The translations under genes were made by a program, and so were the position numbers. The notes beneath the pieces are model-generated. The model saw only the letters and a list, made by a program, of their open reading frames with translations, was not told the origin of the DNA and did not search any database. Shown here piece after piece: positions 7,448 to 14,312 of a DNA stretch of 38,469 bases. How positions within the stretch are numbered: position 1 is the first letter of the stretch; each line of letters starts with the position of its first letter. The DNA is taken from contig QHRF01000086.1 in the NCBI GenBank assembly GCA_003220055.1, positions 1-38,469 on the forward strand, in the 5' to 3' direction. This stretch comes from Verrucomicrobiota bacterium (lineage in GTDB: Bacteria; Verrucomicrobiota; Verrucomicrobiia; Chthoniobacterales; UBA10450).

Positions 7448-8409
7448 TGCAATCGGCCATGGCTTTCAAAGATCGCTCCGGCGAGGTTCTGAGCTACGGT
7501 CCGTGGCTCGTCGGTCTCGGTGCGGCCCTTTGGGGGACGGAGAGCGCGTGGCGCATTCCACTGAACGAATTGTTCGACGCCCAGGTGATCGTTTTTTGGG
7601 AACATGTCCTGATTCTGCTGATGTTTCTGCCGCTCCTCCTGCCGAATCTCGGCGAGCTTCGCAAGATCAACATCTCGACGTGGAGCTATTTGCTCTTTTC
7701 CGGTTTCGCCGGCTCGGCGGTCGGCACCATCTTTTTCACGCTCGCGCTCAAACACGGAAACCCGACTGTTGTTAACGTCATTCTGAATATCCAGCCGGTA
7801 ATCTCGACGTTGGGTGCGTGTCTCCTATTCGGCGATCGCCTCGCGCCGCGTTTTTTTCTCTATGCCGCGATCGCTGTCCTCGCCGGTATTTTTCTCTCCG
7901 TGGAATTTCCCACGCTCATTGCAGTTTCGTTTGAGCGCGCCGGGCTGACTCTTGGCACCGGCTACGCTCTCATCTGCGCTTTTTTTTGGGGCGGCTCAAC
8001 CGTTGCTGGTCGCGGTGTCATGATGGGCATGCCGCTTCGAATTGCTGCCGGTATGCGCATCGTGGTTGGACTGATCTGCATGACGTTGATCCTGTTCGTT
8101 TACGGCAAACTTCATGGCGCCACGCTTTGGCCAACTGCTGCGCAAACTCACGCCTTCAAAGCGGTCGGTTTGCTCATTTTGCTTGCCTCAATCTCGGGCG
8201 GTATCCCGCTTCTCATTTACTTCGAAGGACTGCGTCTCACTCGCGCTTCCACCGCCGGTTACTTCGAGATGATGCAAACGCTCGCCGCAGTCTGTATCAC
8301 ATGGGGATTCTTTCACGCGACACTGCGGGCCCATCAGATCGTCGCCGGCGTCGTGCTCATGGCCGCCGTTGCCATGGTCCAGCGCGTCCAGGCAAACGTC
8401 GGAAACTAA
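7447..8409 (+). CDS. EamA/DMT-family transporter, second of two
   Basis: The product is 320 residues from the ATG at 7447 that overlaps the stop of the preceding transporter; the longer open frame upstream lies inside that gene and is not used. It has the same ten-helix EamA organisation (LGAALWGTESAWRIPL, HGNPTVVNVILNIQPVIS, FFWGGSTVAGRG, TRASTAGYFEMMQTLAAV). The two proteins are diverged, so this is a paralogous or heteromeric pair rather than a fresh duplication. A GC-rich terminator follows within 7 bases. Confidence 0.9.
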   Translation: MQSAMAFKDRSGEVLSYGPWLVGLGAALWGTESAWRIPLNELFDAQVIVFWEHVLILLMFLPLLLPNLGELRKINISTWSYLLFSGFAGSAVGTIFFTLALKHGNPTVVNVILNIQPVISTLGACLLFGDRLAPRFFLYAAIAVLAGIFLSVEFPTLIAVSFERAGLTLGTGYALICAFFWGGSTVAGRGVMMGMPLRIAAGMRIVVGLICMTLILFVYGKLHGATLWPTAAQTHAFKAVGLLILLASISGGIPLLIYFEGLRLTRASTAGYFEMMQTLAAVCITWGFFHATLRAHQIVAGVVLMAAVAMVQRVQANVGN

Positions 8410-8413
8410 ATAA

Positions 8414-9271
8414 TCACGCCGCCGCGCGGCGTTTTTGTTTTACCAACGAAGATGTCGATCTCCGCCGACCGGTTGCGCCATTGCCTCCGCGCTTTACCCG
8501 CCCAGATTGCGACCGGTTGATGCTCTCTTGTAAAACTTTAACAAGATCGACCACGTTCGTGCTCCGCGGCGCTGCAACGGGTGCAGCCGGCAACGCTTTA
8601 TTTTTCGCCTTTGTCTCGATCATCTCCATGACCGCATCGCGATACTCGTCGCGATATTTTTCCGGCTGCCACTCCGAAGACATGCTCTCGATCAACGCAT
8701 TCGCCATCTTCAGCTCCTTGTCGTTCAAGTCCGTCTTTGGACGGGTTAATTCTTCCGGGGTCAGCACCTCGCTCGCGAAATGCATCAGCTCGAGAACGAG
8801 AAACAATCCGTCCGGCTTCACCGCCGCCAGATACTCGCGATTTGCGATTACGACTTTGGCAATGCCGATCTTGCCCGTTCCGCTCAGCGCCTTGTGCAGG
8901 AGCGCGTACGCTTTTTCGCCACCTTTCTGTGGCTCGAGGAAGTACGGCTTGTAGAAAAATTTCGGATCCACCAGCTCAAGGTCGACGAAGTCGGTAATGT
9001 CGATCGAGTGGGTGGATTCGATCCGCACCTTTTCGAAATCTTCGTCGCTTAAAACGATATAGCGGCCGCGCTCGTACTCGAAACCCTTTACGATTTGATC
9101 GGCCGGCACTTCTTTCATGTCCGCCTCGGCAACCTTTTTGTATTTGATCGGGCTGAGGTCGCTTTTGCGCAGTTGTCGAAAACTGAGCTTTTCTTCCCGG
9201 GTCGCCGGATAAACCGAAATTGGAATGTAAACGAGGCCGAAGCTGATACTGCCCTTCCAAGTTGGACGCAT
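8414..9271 (-). CDS. ku: Ku protein of bacterial non-homologous end joining
   Basis: Ku binds double-strand DNA ends as a ring-shaped homodimer and recruits LigD. The 285-residue product opens with the near-invariant RPTWKGSISFGLVYIPISVY, followed by RQLRKSDLSPIKYKKVAEAD, GFEYERGRYIVLSDEDFE and VDPKFFYKPYFLEP, all Ku core blocks. A basic C-terminal tail (about residues 250-285) is typical of bacterial Ku and may contact DNA or LigD. I start at the ATG at 9271, with AAAGGAG nine bases upstream; an upstream in-frame extension has no support. ligD is immediately upstream on the same strand. Confidence 0.95.
   Translation of the reverse strand: MRPTWKGSISFGLVYIPISVYPATREEKLSFRQLRKSDLSPIKYKKVAEADMKEVPADQIVKGFEYERGRYIVLSDEDFEKVRIESTHSIDITDFVDLELVDPKFFYKPYFLEPQKGGEKAYALLHKALSGTGKIGIAKVVIANREYLAAVKPDGLFLVLELMHFASEVLTPEELTRPKTDLNDKELKMANALIESMSSEWQPEKYRDEYRDAVMEMIETKAKNKALPAAPVAAPRSTNVVDLVKVLQESINRSQSGRVKRGGNGATGRRRSTSSLVKQKRRAAA
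8416..8440 (+). terminator. intrinsic terminator embedded in the ku 3' end
   Basis: ACGCCGC (8416-8422) and GCGGCGT (8426-8432) pair around a 3-base loop and are followed by TTTTTGTTTT. The hairpin ends the EamA pair. Most of it is also coding sequence on the other strand, giving the final Arg/Ala residues of Ku. Confidence 0.8.
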
Positions 9272-9321
9272 AATCAATCTCCTTTTGTTGTTAGACTGGG
9301 CGCGGGACTGTCGATTTCCGC

Positions 9322-9341
9322 CAATTGTGAACAATTGTCAA
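9322..9341 (-). promoter_or_regulatory. palindrome overlapping a -35 box ahead of ku
   Basis: CAATTGT-GA-ACAATTG (9322-9337) is a perfect 7-bp inverted repeat with a 2-base centre. A consensus TTGACA is read on the minus strand at 9341-9336, overlapping the palindrome by two bases. The matching -10 position 17 bases on (GAAATC) is poor. It could be an operator controlling ku separately from ligD. Confidence 0.4.
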
Positions 9342-9384
9342 TAACTTCCGCGTTCGAAGCACGAACTGTTCCGAACTTCCTCAG

Positions 9385-11112
9385 CTAGGCCGCTTCCCGC
9401 GTTACTTTTGTGGCTTCTTTGTCTTCGCGCATGCCGAGGAAGACCGGTTGGCGAAGTTTCCCGTCGCGAGTCCACTCCCCGAACTTGATTTGAGCGACGA
9501 ATTTAGGATTCACCCAGTGCATTTTTTTCATCATCGACGGAGTGATTCCCTGCACCCATTCACCACCATCTTTCGACGGAAGATCGACAAACGGACAGTC
9601 GTCGCGTTCTTCTTCGCGAAATTTCTTGGACAAGATCGACAAAGACTTCGCCGTGAAACCGCTTCCGACTTTACCGGCAAATTTGAGACAACTGTCTCTT
9701 CTTTTGTTCTTGTCTTCGTAGTAGCCAACGAGGATCGCGCCGAAGTGTTTGCGCGAACCGCCGGGCGGCGTGTAGCCGCCAATTACGAATTCCTGCTGAT
9801 TGAGACATTTCAGTTTAATCCAAGTCCCGCTGCGCCGCCCCGGCTCATAGACCGATTTGCGCTGCTTGCCGATCAATCCTTCCAGTGAGCGGCGTTTTAC
9901 TTCGGCGAGCAACGATTTTACATCGCCGCTGATTTCGCCGGAATAACGAATTGGGTCGCCGGCGCTTTCGCAAACTTGGGCGAGGACTTGCCTGCGTTGT
10001 TCGAGCGGCAGGCCGAGCAAACTTTTGCCGTCGAGTTGGAGCAGATCGAAAACGTAAAAGCGCAAAGGCGCTTTTCGTCCTTCCATCTCGAGCGCCTGCA
10101 AGAGTTGAAACGAGGAACGCCCTTCTTCATCGAGCGCGACCACTTCGCCATCGATCACGCATTCTCGAACGGGCAACTTTTTTACCGCCTCGGCAATTTC
10201 AGGAAAACGCGCGTCTAATCTGTTTCCGTTGCGTGAGATCAGGGAAACCTTCGCATTGTTCTTAATCGCAATCGCGCGAATGCCATCAAACTTTAATTCA
10301 TAAAGCCAATCGCCGTGCGTTGGAGGATTATCGACCAGACGCGCTTTCATCGGCTCGATGAAGCGAGGCTTGGCCGTTGGTAACTTCTTCAGGAGCCCGG
10401 GTGCGGCCTGCACGCCTTCATTTTCGGCGTCGTCGCGTCCTGCTATTCCTCGGTCTTTTTTTTTAAGCGCGGCCTTAATTCGCGCCTTAAATGTCGATCT
10501 TTCGCTCGGATTTTTTTCTTCGCGATTTGATTCCCATTCTGCATCGCGCTCTTCCGCGATCTGTTTCATCGTCCGGCCGGTCTTGACCGACTGGTCCTCA
10601 GCTTTCTTCGAGAGCGGCTTGGCGCTTCCGCCCGTTTTCATGATCAACCACGTATTCTTTTCCCCATCGCGGCCGCGAATTCGCACAAGCGTCCATTCGC
10701 CTTTCGCTTTTTCCCCGGCGAGAACGAGATGAAGTTTGCCCTCGCGCAGTGATTTCAACGGCTGCTCGCCGTAAACATAATAGGCGCCTTGATCCCAAAC
10801 CATGACCGTGCCGCCGCCGTACTGACCTTCGGGAATGATGCCTTCAAAGGTTTCGTATTCTATCGGATGGTCTTCCACTTCGACCGCGAGATGCTTCTCT
10901 CCTTGGTGCCAGGGCAAGCCTTTTGGCAGCGCCCATGATTTGAGAACGCCCTCCATTTGCAGCCGGAAATCGTAATGCAATCGGCGCGCGTCGTGTTTCT
11001 GAATAACAAATCGGGAGGCGCCGCGGACTTGCTTTGGCAACGGCTTCCCCCCCTTCGGCTCGCCGGTCTCCGAGAAGTCGCGCTTCGCTTTGTATTTCTT
11101 CAGGCCCACCAC
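9385..11112 (-). CDS. ligD: LigD-type ATP-dependent DNA ligase, PE + ligase, no polymerase domain
   Basis: This 575-residue protein repairs DNA ends with Ku. Residues about 28-155 form the 3'-phosphoesterase domain with the metal/catalytic trio His40, His46 and Asp48 (KHDARRLHYDFRLQ). A charged linker runs from about 165 to 245. The ligase core starts near 250, with catalytic Lys274 in ELKFDGIRA, motif III near 352 (FYVFDLLQLDG), motif IV EGLIGK at 411-416 and motif V WIKLK at 431-435, followed by an OB fold. The primase-polymerase domain of classical LigD is absent at both ends. The start is a GTG at 11112. Three copies of the AAGATCGACA motif lie in this gene. Confidence 0.94.
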   Translation of the reverse strand: MVGLKKYKAKRDFSETGEPKGGKPLPKQVRGASRFVIQKHDARRLHYDFRLQMEGVLKSWALPKGLPWHQGEKHLAVEVEDHPIEYETFEGIIPEGQYGGGTVMVWDQGAYYVYGEQPLKSLREGKLHLVLAGEKAKGEWTLVRIRGRDGEKNTWLIMKTGGSAKPLSKKAEDQSVKTGRTMKQIAEERDAEWESNREEKNPSERSTFKARIKAALKKKDRGIAGRDDAENEGVQAAPGLLKKLPTAKPRFIEPMKARLVDNPPTHGDWLYELKFDGIRAIAIKNNAKVSLISRNGNRLDARFPEIAEAVKKLPVRECVIDGEVVALDEEGRSSFQLLQALEMEGRKAPLRFYVFDLLQLDGKSLLGLPLEQRRQVLAQVCESAGDPIRYSGEISGDVKSLLAEVKRRSLEGLIGKQRKSVYEPGRRSGTWIKLKCLNQQEFVIGGYTPPGGSRKHFGAILVGYYEDKNKRRDSCLKFAGKVGSGFTAKSLSILSKKFREEERDDCPFVDLPSKDGGEWVQGITPSMMKKMHWVNPKFVAQIKFGEWTRDGKLRQPVFLGMREDKEATKVTREAA

Positions 11113-11123
11113 TTCAACTTAAC

Positions 11124-11139
11124 CGCGGATTACGCGGAT
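11124..11139. repeat. short direct repeat CGCGGAT
   Basis: CGCGGAT occurs at 11124-11130 and 11133-11139 in the 60-base ligD-tsf spacer, preceded by TTAAC. It resembles short CGCGGAT-type intergenic repeats, but no third copy was seen next to it. Function unknown. Confidence 0.4.
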
Positions 11140-11172
11140 GAAACGGCTTTTGCTCAGGATGACAGAACGCTA

Positions 11173-11790
11173 TTACGCTTCGGCGGGAACCGGCTCGCCA
11201 ACGAGGTAACGGGTGAAGCGGCGGATCACAATGTTCTCGCCAAGTTCGGCAATTTTTCCATTGAGCAGATCTTTGATCGTGACGTCGGGATTTTTGATGA
11301 AGCCTTGTTCGAGCAAACAGACCGTGCTGTAGAACTTGTCGAGTTTTCCATCGACAATTTTTTCAGTCACGTTTGCGGGCTTGCCTTTCACCTGCGCCTT
11401 GTAAATCTCGCGCTCGGCCTCGATCAATTTTCCGGGCACATCCTCGCGACTGACGTAAAGCGGATGCGCTGCCGCGATGTGGAGCGTGATGTCTTTGACG
11501 AAAACACGGAAATTTTCGTTTTTCGCGACGAAATCGGTTTCGCAATTCACTTCCACCAGAACACCGACCTTGCCCTGCAAATGAATGTAAGAAGCAACGA
11601 TGCCTTCCTTGGTCGCACGCGACGCCTTCTTACTCGCACTCGCGATCCCTTTGGTTCGCAAAATCGTCTCTGCTTTCGCAAGATCTCCCTCTGCCTCGGC
11701 CAGGGCGCGTTTGCAGTCCATCATGCCCGCGTTTGTTTTTTCGCGGAGCTGTTTAACTAATTGAGGGTTGATGTCGGTTGTCGCTTTCAT
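11173..11790 (-). CDS. tsf: translation elongation factor Ts
   Basis: EF-Ts is the nucleotide exchange factor that recycles EF-Tu-GDP. From the ATG at 11790 the product has 205 residues, the short form of the family (about 200 residues, against about 280 in E. coli). The N-terminal UBA-like part carries VKQLREKTNAGMMDCKRAL, and the core has CETDFVAKNENF with the TDFV motif that touches EF-Tu. The C-terminal coiled-coil portion of long forms is missing. It follows rpsB by 43 bases, the usual order. Confidence 0.95.
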   Translation of the reverse strand: MKATTDINPQLVKQLREKTNAGMMDCKRALAEAEGDLAKAETILRTKGIASASKKASRATKEGIVASYIHLQGKVGVLVEVNCETDFVAKNENFRVFVKDITLHIAAAHPLYVSREDVPGKLIEAEREIYKAQVKGKPANVTEKIVDGKLDKFYSTVCLLEQGFIKNPDVTIKDLLNGKIAELGENIVIRRFTRYLVGEPVPAEA

Positions 11791-11833
11791 TGAAAATCTT
11801 GAACGTTGAGCGTTGGGCTTAACGTGTCGCCGG

Positions 11834-12565
11834 TCAGGCAGAAACGCCAGCCATCTCGATTTGCTCGCGAATCCGTGCTTCGCCGCTCGCCGAAACGATC
11901 GCATCAACAAGTTTCTGCAAGACGATTCGGATGGCGCGAATCGCGTCGTCGTTTCCCGGAATCGGATAATCGATCATTTCCGGATCGGCATTCGTATCAA
12001 CGATCGCAACGATCGGAATGTTCAGGCGTTTTGCTTCATTGACCGCGTTCTGCTCGCGAGTCGTGTCGATTATGACTACGGCATCGGGTAACTGCGCCAT
12101 TTCGAGAATTCCCTCGAGGTTGCGACGCAGCTTGGCCGCTTCGCGGTTCAGAGCCGCCAGTTCCTGCTTGCCCATTTTCTTGTATTCGGGCGATTGCTCG
12201 ATCTGCTCGATGTATTTGAGCCGGCCGATGCTTTTCCGAATCGTCGCGAGATTGGTCAAGGTCCCGCCAAGCCAGCGCTGATTGACGTAGAATTGGCCGC
12301 ATGCGAGCGCCGCTTCCTTGATCGCTTCCTGCGCCTGCTTTTTGCAGCCGACGAAAAGAATTTTTCCACCACGGCGCGCCACTTCCTGAAGGAACTCGGT
12401 TGCGCGATGAAGTTGCTTCACCGTCTCATCGAGATTGATGATGTAAATTTGATTGCGCCGCTCGAAGATGAACGGCTTCATCTTCGGGTTCCAGCGCTTG
12501 GTCTGGTGACCGAAATGCACGCCCGCTTCCAAAAGCTCAGGCACTAATTCAACTGTGTTTGCCAT
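11834..12565 (-). CDS. rpsB: 30S ribosomal protein S2
   Basis: S2 is a late-assembling small-subunit protein and helps S1 bind. The 243-residue product shows the family blocks LLEAGVHFGHQTKRWNPKM, FIFERRNQIYIINLDETV, ILFVGCKKQAQE, YVNQRWLGGTLTN and DVVIIDTTREQNAVNEA-like VVIIDTTREQNAVNEA. The start is the ATG at 12565, with a purine-poor upstream region. It is the first gene of the rpsB-tsf pair; a separate VKOR gene ends 93 bases upstream on the same strand. Confidence 0.97.
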   Translation of the reverse strand: MANTVELVPELLEAGVHFGHQTKRWNPKMKPFIFERRNQIYIINLDETVKQLHRATEFLQEVARRGGKILFVGCKKQAQEAIKEAALACGQFYVNQRWLGGTLTNLATIRKSIGRLKYIEQIEQSPEYKKMGKQELAALNREAAKLRRNLEGILEMAQLPDAVVIIDTTREQNAVNEAKRLNIPIVAIVDTNADPEMIDYPIPGNDDAIRAIRIVLQKLVDAIVSASGEARIREQIEMAGVSA

Positions 12566-12658
12566 ACAAAAATCGCGCCGCAGAGGAGGGGGAATCGGCG
12601 GACGTGGAAGATGCTACAGATAGGCGCCCGTCGCAACTGCAATTTCTGCATTCAAACC

Positions 12659-13090
12659 CTAGCCTCTTGCGCTGGAGGCGCCGCGATGCAATCGCTCGAT
12701 CAGGACTAATCCAGCCAAGCTAATCGAAGCCGCCGCCGAGGCGAGACAGTACTTGCAAAAGGAATGGATCACAAAGGCTTGGAGATAGAGCAACCACAGG
12801 CTGACCAGCGCCATCGTCGTCGCCATAACGGCGAGAATCTGTCGTCCCAGTGTCGAGCCCCATGCCGCGAACACGGCAGCGACGATCACAGCCATGTAGG
12901 CCATCGTGCCAAAACCGGCCAGCGGCACGCCCGCAACTCCTTCTGCGTACCTACTGCCGAGAACGGCGGAACAATCGTCCCCGCAGCGAATGTAGCTGCC
13001 TTGAAGATGGTTTATCGTCAGGTAACCGCTGTCCACCAAACCGAAGCCCGCGATAACGGCCGCGATGATGGCAATTCGCCGTGACCACAT
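12659..13090 (-). CDS. vitamin K epoxide reductase (VKOR) family membrane protein
   Basis: Bacterial VKOR re-oxidises DsbA and passes electrons to quinones, replacing DsbB. This 143-residue protein has four to five membrane segments, the loop cysteines Cys36 and Cys40 (CGDDC), a GVPLAGFG stretch where the family has its conserved Ser/Gly region, and the quinone-side CXXC at Cys112-Cys115 (SFCKYCLAS). The ATG at 13090 overlaps the stop of the DsbA-like gene (TGATG), so the two are coupled and very likely work as a redox pair. Confidence 0.9.
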   Translation of the reverse strand: MWSRRIAIIAAVIAGFGLVDSGYLTINHLQGSYIRCGDDCSAVLGSRYAEGVAGVPLAGFGTMAYMAVIVAAVFAAWGSTLGRQILAVMATTMALVSLWLLYLQAFVIHSFCKYCLASAAASISLAGLVLIERLHRGASSARG

Positions 13091-13707
13091 CACTGGTTTG
13101 CTTTAGCCAAGGCCGCCTTGATTGCGGCGCGAAAGCCATTCTCATTGAACTCGGTGTTCGGAACATTGTAGCCGTTGATAAGCACCGACGGCGCGGTCTT
13201 CACGCCGCGCGCTAGTCCGTAGGCCCCGTCCGCGTCAATCCGCTCGCGACATTCAGTACCGTCCAAGTCCTTTTGGAACTGGTCGAGGTCCAATCCTAGG
13301 TTCTTAGCCTGGTCGATGAAAATCGTGCGCGGTGCCGGAGCGCTGGCCCACATCCATTGCGTCTTGTAAAGAGCTTCGGCCATTTGCCAAAACTTGCCCT
13401 GGTTTGCTGCTGCCTCGGCAGCGCACGCCGCGAGCACGGCGTGCTCGTGCGTGTTTAACGGGAAATGGCGCAGCACCATTCGCACTTTGTCGCCGAACTC
13501 AGTCTTCAAGCTCTTGACGATCGGTTCGTAGCGCGCGCACTGCGGACACTGCAAGTCGCTAAAGAACTCAATAGTCACCGGCGCGTTAGCCGGGCCTAAC
13601 ACGTTGGCGGGTCGAGTCGCATCAGACGGTGCCGCGACTAACTGCATCGTACTAAGAAAAAGAGCCATTGGTGTGGCCAACAGTTTTGCCGAGGAAAAAA
13701 TTTTCAT
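13090..13707 (-). CDS. DsbA-like thioredoxin-fold oxidoreductase
   Basis: The 205-residue exported protein starts at the ATG at 13707 and has a signal peptide (FSSAKLLATPMALFLSTMQL, cleavage near VAA). The thioredoxin-like domain begins with PVTIEFFSDLQCPQC; the active pair is Cys54-Pro-Gln-Cys57. A helical insert follows (about 95-150), and the cis-proline loop is KTAPSVLING. It probably introduces disulfides into exported proteins and is recycled by the adjoining VKOR. It could also be called a DSBA-domain/Com1-like protein. Confidence 0.9.
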   Translation of the reverse strand: MKIFSSAKLLATPMALFLSTMQLVAAPSDATRPANVLGPANAPVTIEFFSDLQCPQCARYEPIVKSLKTEFGDKVRMVLRHFPLNTHEHAVLAACAAEAAANQGKFWQMAEALYKTQWMWASAPAPRTIFIDQAKNLGLDLDQFQKDLDGTECRERIDADGAYGLARGVKTAPSVLINGYNVPNTEFNENGFRAAIKAALAKANQ

Positions 13708-13720
13708 TGCCGCCACGTTA

Positions 13721-14248
13721 TCACACTCTTGCCCGTGCCTCAGTTGCACGCGCGAGAATCCAACACCAATCGGAGAGACGGTTGAGATAACGAAGAATCT
13801 CGGGGTTCGGATCCTTCAAAGTCGCGACCTGCCTTTCCGCTCCGCGGCAGGACGTTCGCGCAAAATCGAGAGCCGCGGAAACGCCATTGGCGCCGGGAAT
13901 GACCCAATCCTTCGGATAGAGCGATTTATCTTTTTCAAGGTCGACAATCACTGCGGTAACCCGATCGACCATTTTAGCGTCAGTTATGTGGAAGCCGTCC
14001 TTAGAATATCGTTCTCGATCTTCCGGCAAAGTAGCGAGTTCTCCCATGATGTTGATCAGATCTTTTTGGATGGCGAAAATCTGCTCAGCCACAAATTTGT
14101 CATCGGAAATGGCGCGGGCGAGTCCGAGCGCGGCGGTCAATTCATCCACCGAACCGTAAGCTTCAACGCGCGAATCGTTCTTTGGCACTCGCCGGCCGTA
14201 CATGAGCGACGTTTCGCCCTGGTCACCGGTTTTGGTCACGATCGACAT
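13721..14248 (-). CDS. PduO-type cob(I)alamin adenosyltransferase
   Basis: This enzyme transfers the adenosyl group of ATP to cob(I)alamin to make coenzyme B12. The 175-residue product has the N-terminal ATP-binding block TKTGDQGETSL, then VEAYGSVDELTAALGLARA, and the C-terminal LNRLSDWCWILARATE signature. I use the ATG at 14248 rather than the TTG one codon before it. It lies 61 bases after rpoC on the same strand, behind a hairpin repeat, and 13 bases ahead of the DsbA-like gene. No other cobalamin gene is in the window. Confidence 0.93.
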   Translation of the reverse strand: MSIVTKTGDQGETSLMYGRRVPKNDSRVEAYGSVDELTAALGLARAISDDKFVAEQIFAIQKDLINIMGELATLPEDRERYSKDGFHITDAKMVDRVTAVIVDLEKDKSLYPKDWVIPGANGVSAALDFARTSCRGAERQVATLKDPNPEILRYLNRLSDWCWILARATEARARV

Positions 14249-14256
14249 CAAACGAA

Positions 14257-14281
14257 TTGTAGGGCGTTTCGGTGAAACGCC
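14257..14281. repeat. TTGTAG + 8-bp hairpin, REP-like half element
   Basis: TTGTAG is followed by GGCGTTTC (14263-14270), GGT, GAAACGCC (14274-14281): a perfect 8-bp stem with a 3-base loop. The layout equals the left half of the element at 23023-23074, but the stem sequence differs. It sits just after the rpoC stop codon on the minus strand and could also act in termination or mRNA 3'-end protection. Confidence 0.7.
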
Positions 14282-14312
14282 AATCCGTTAGCTACCTGTT
14301 CGAGTGTTGATC

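Noticed and set aside
7986-8954. Plus-strand frame spanning the second transporter and ku
   Set aside because: Crosses the end of the transporter, its terminator and the Ku gene in wrong frames.
10957-11760. Plus-strand frame of 267 codons across ligD and tsf
   Set aside because: It runs antisense through two well-supported genes and has no recognisable domain.
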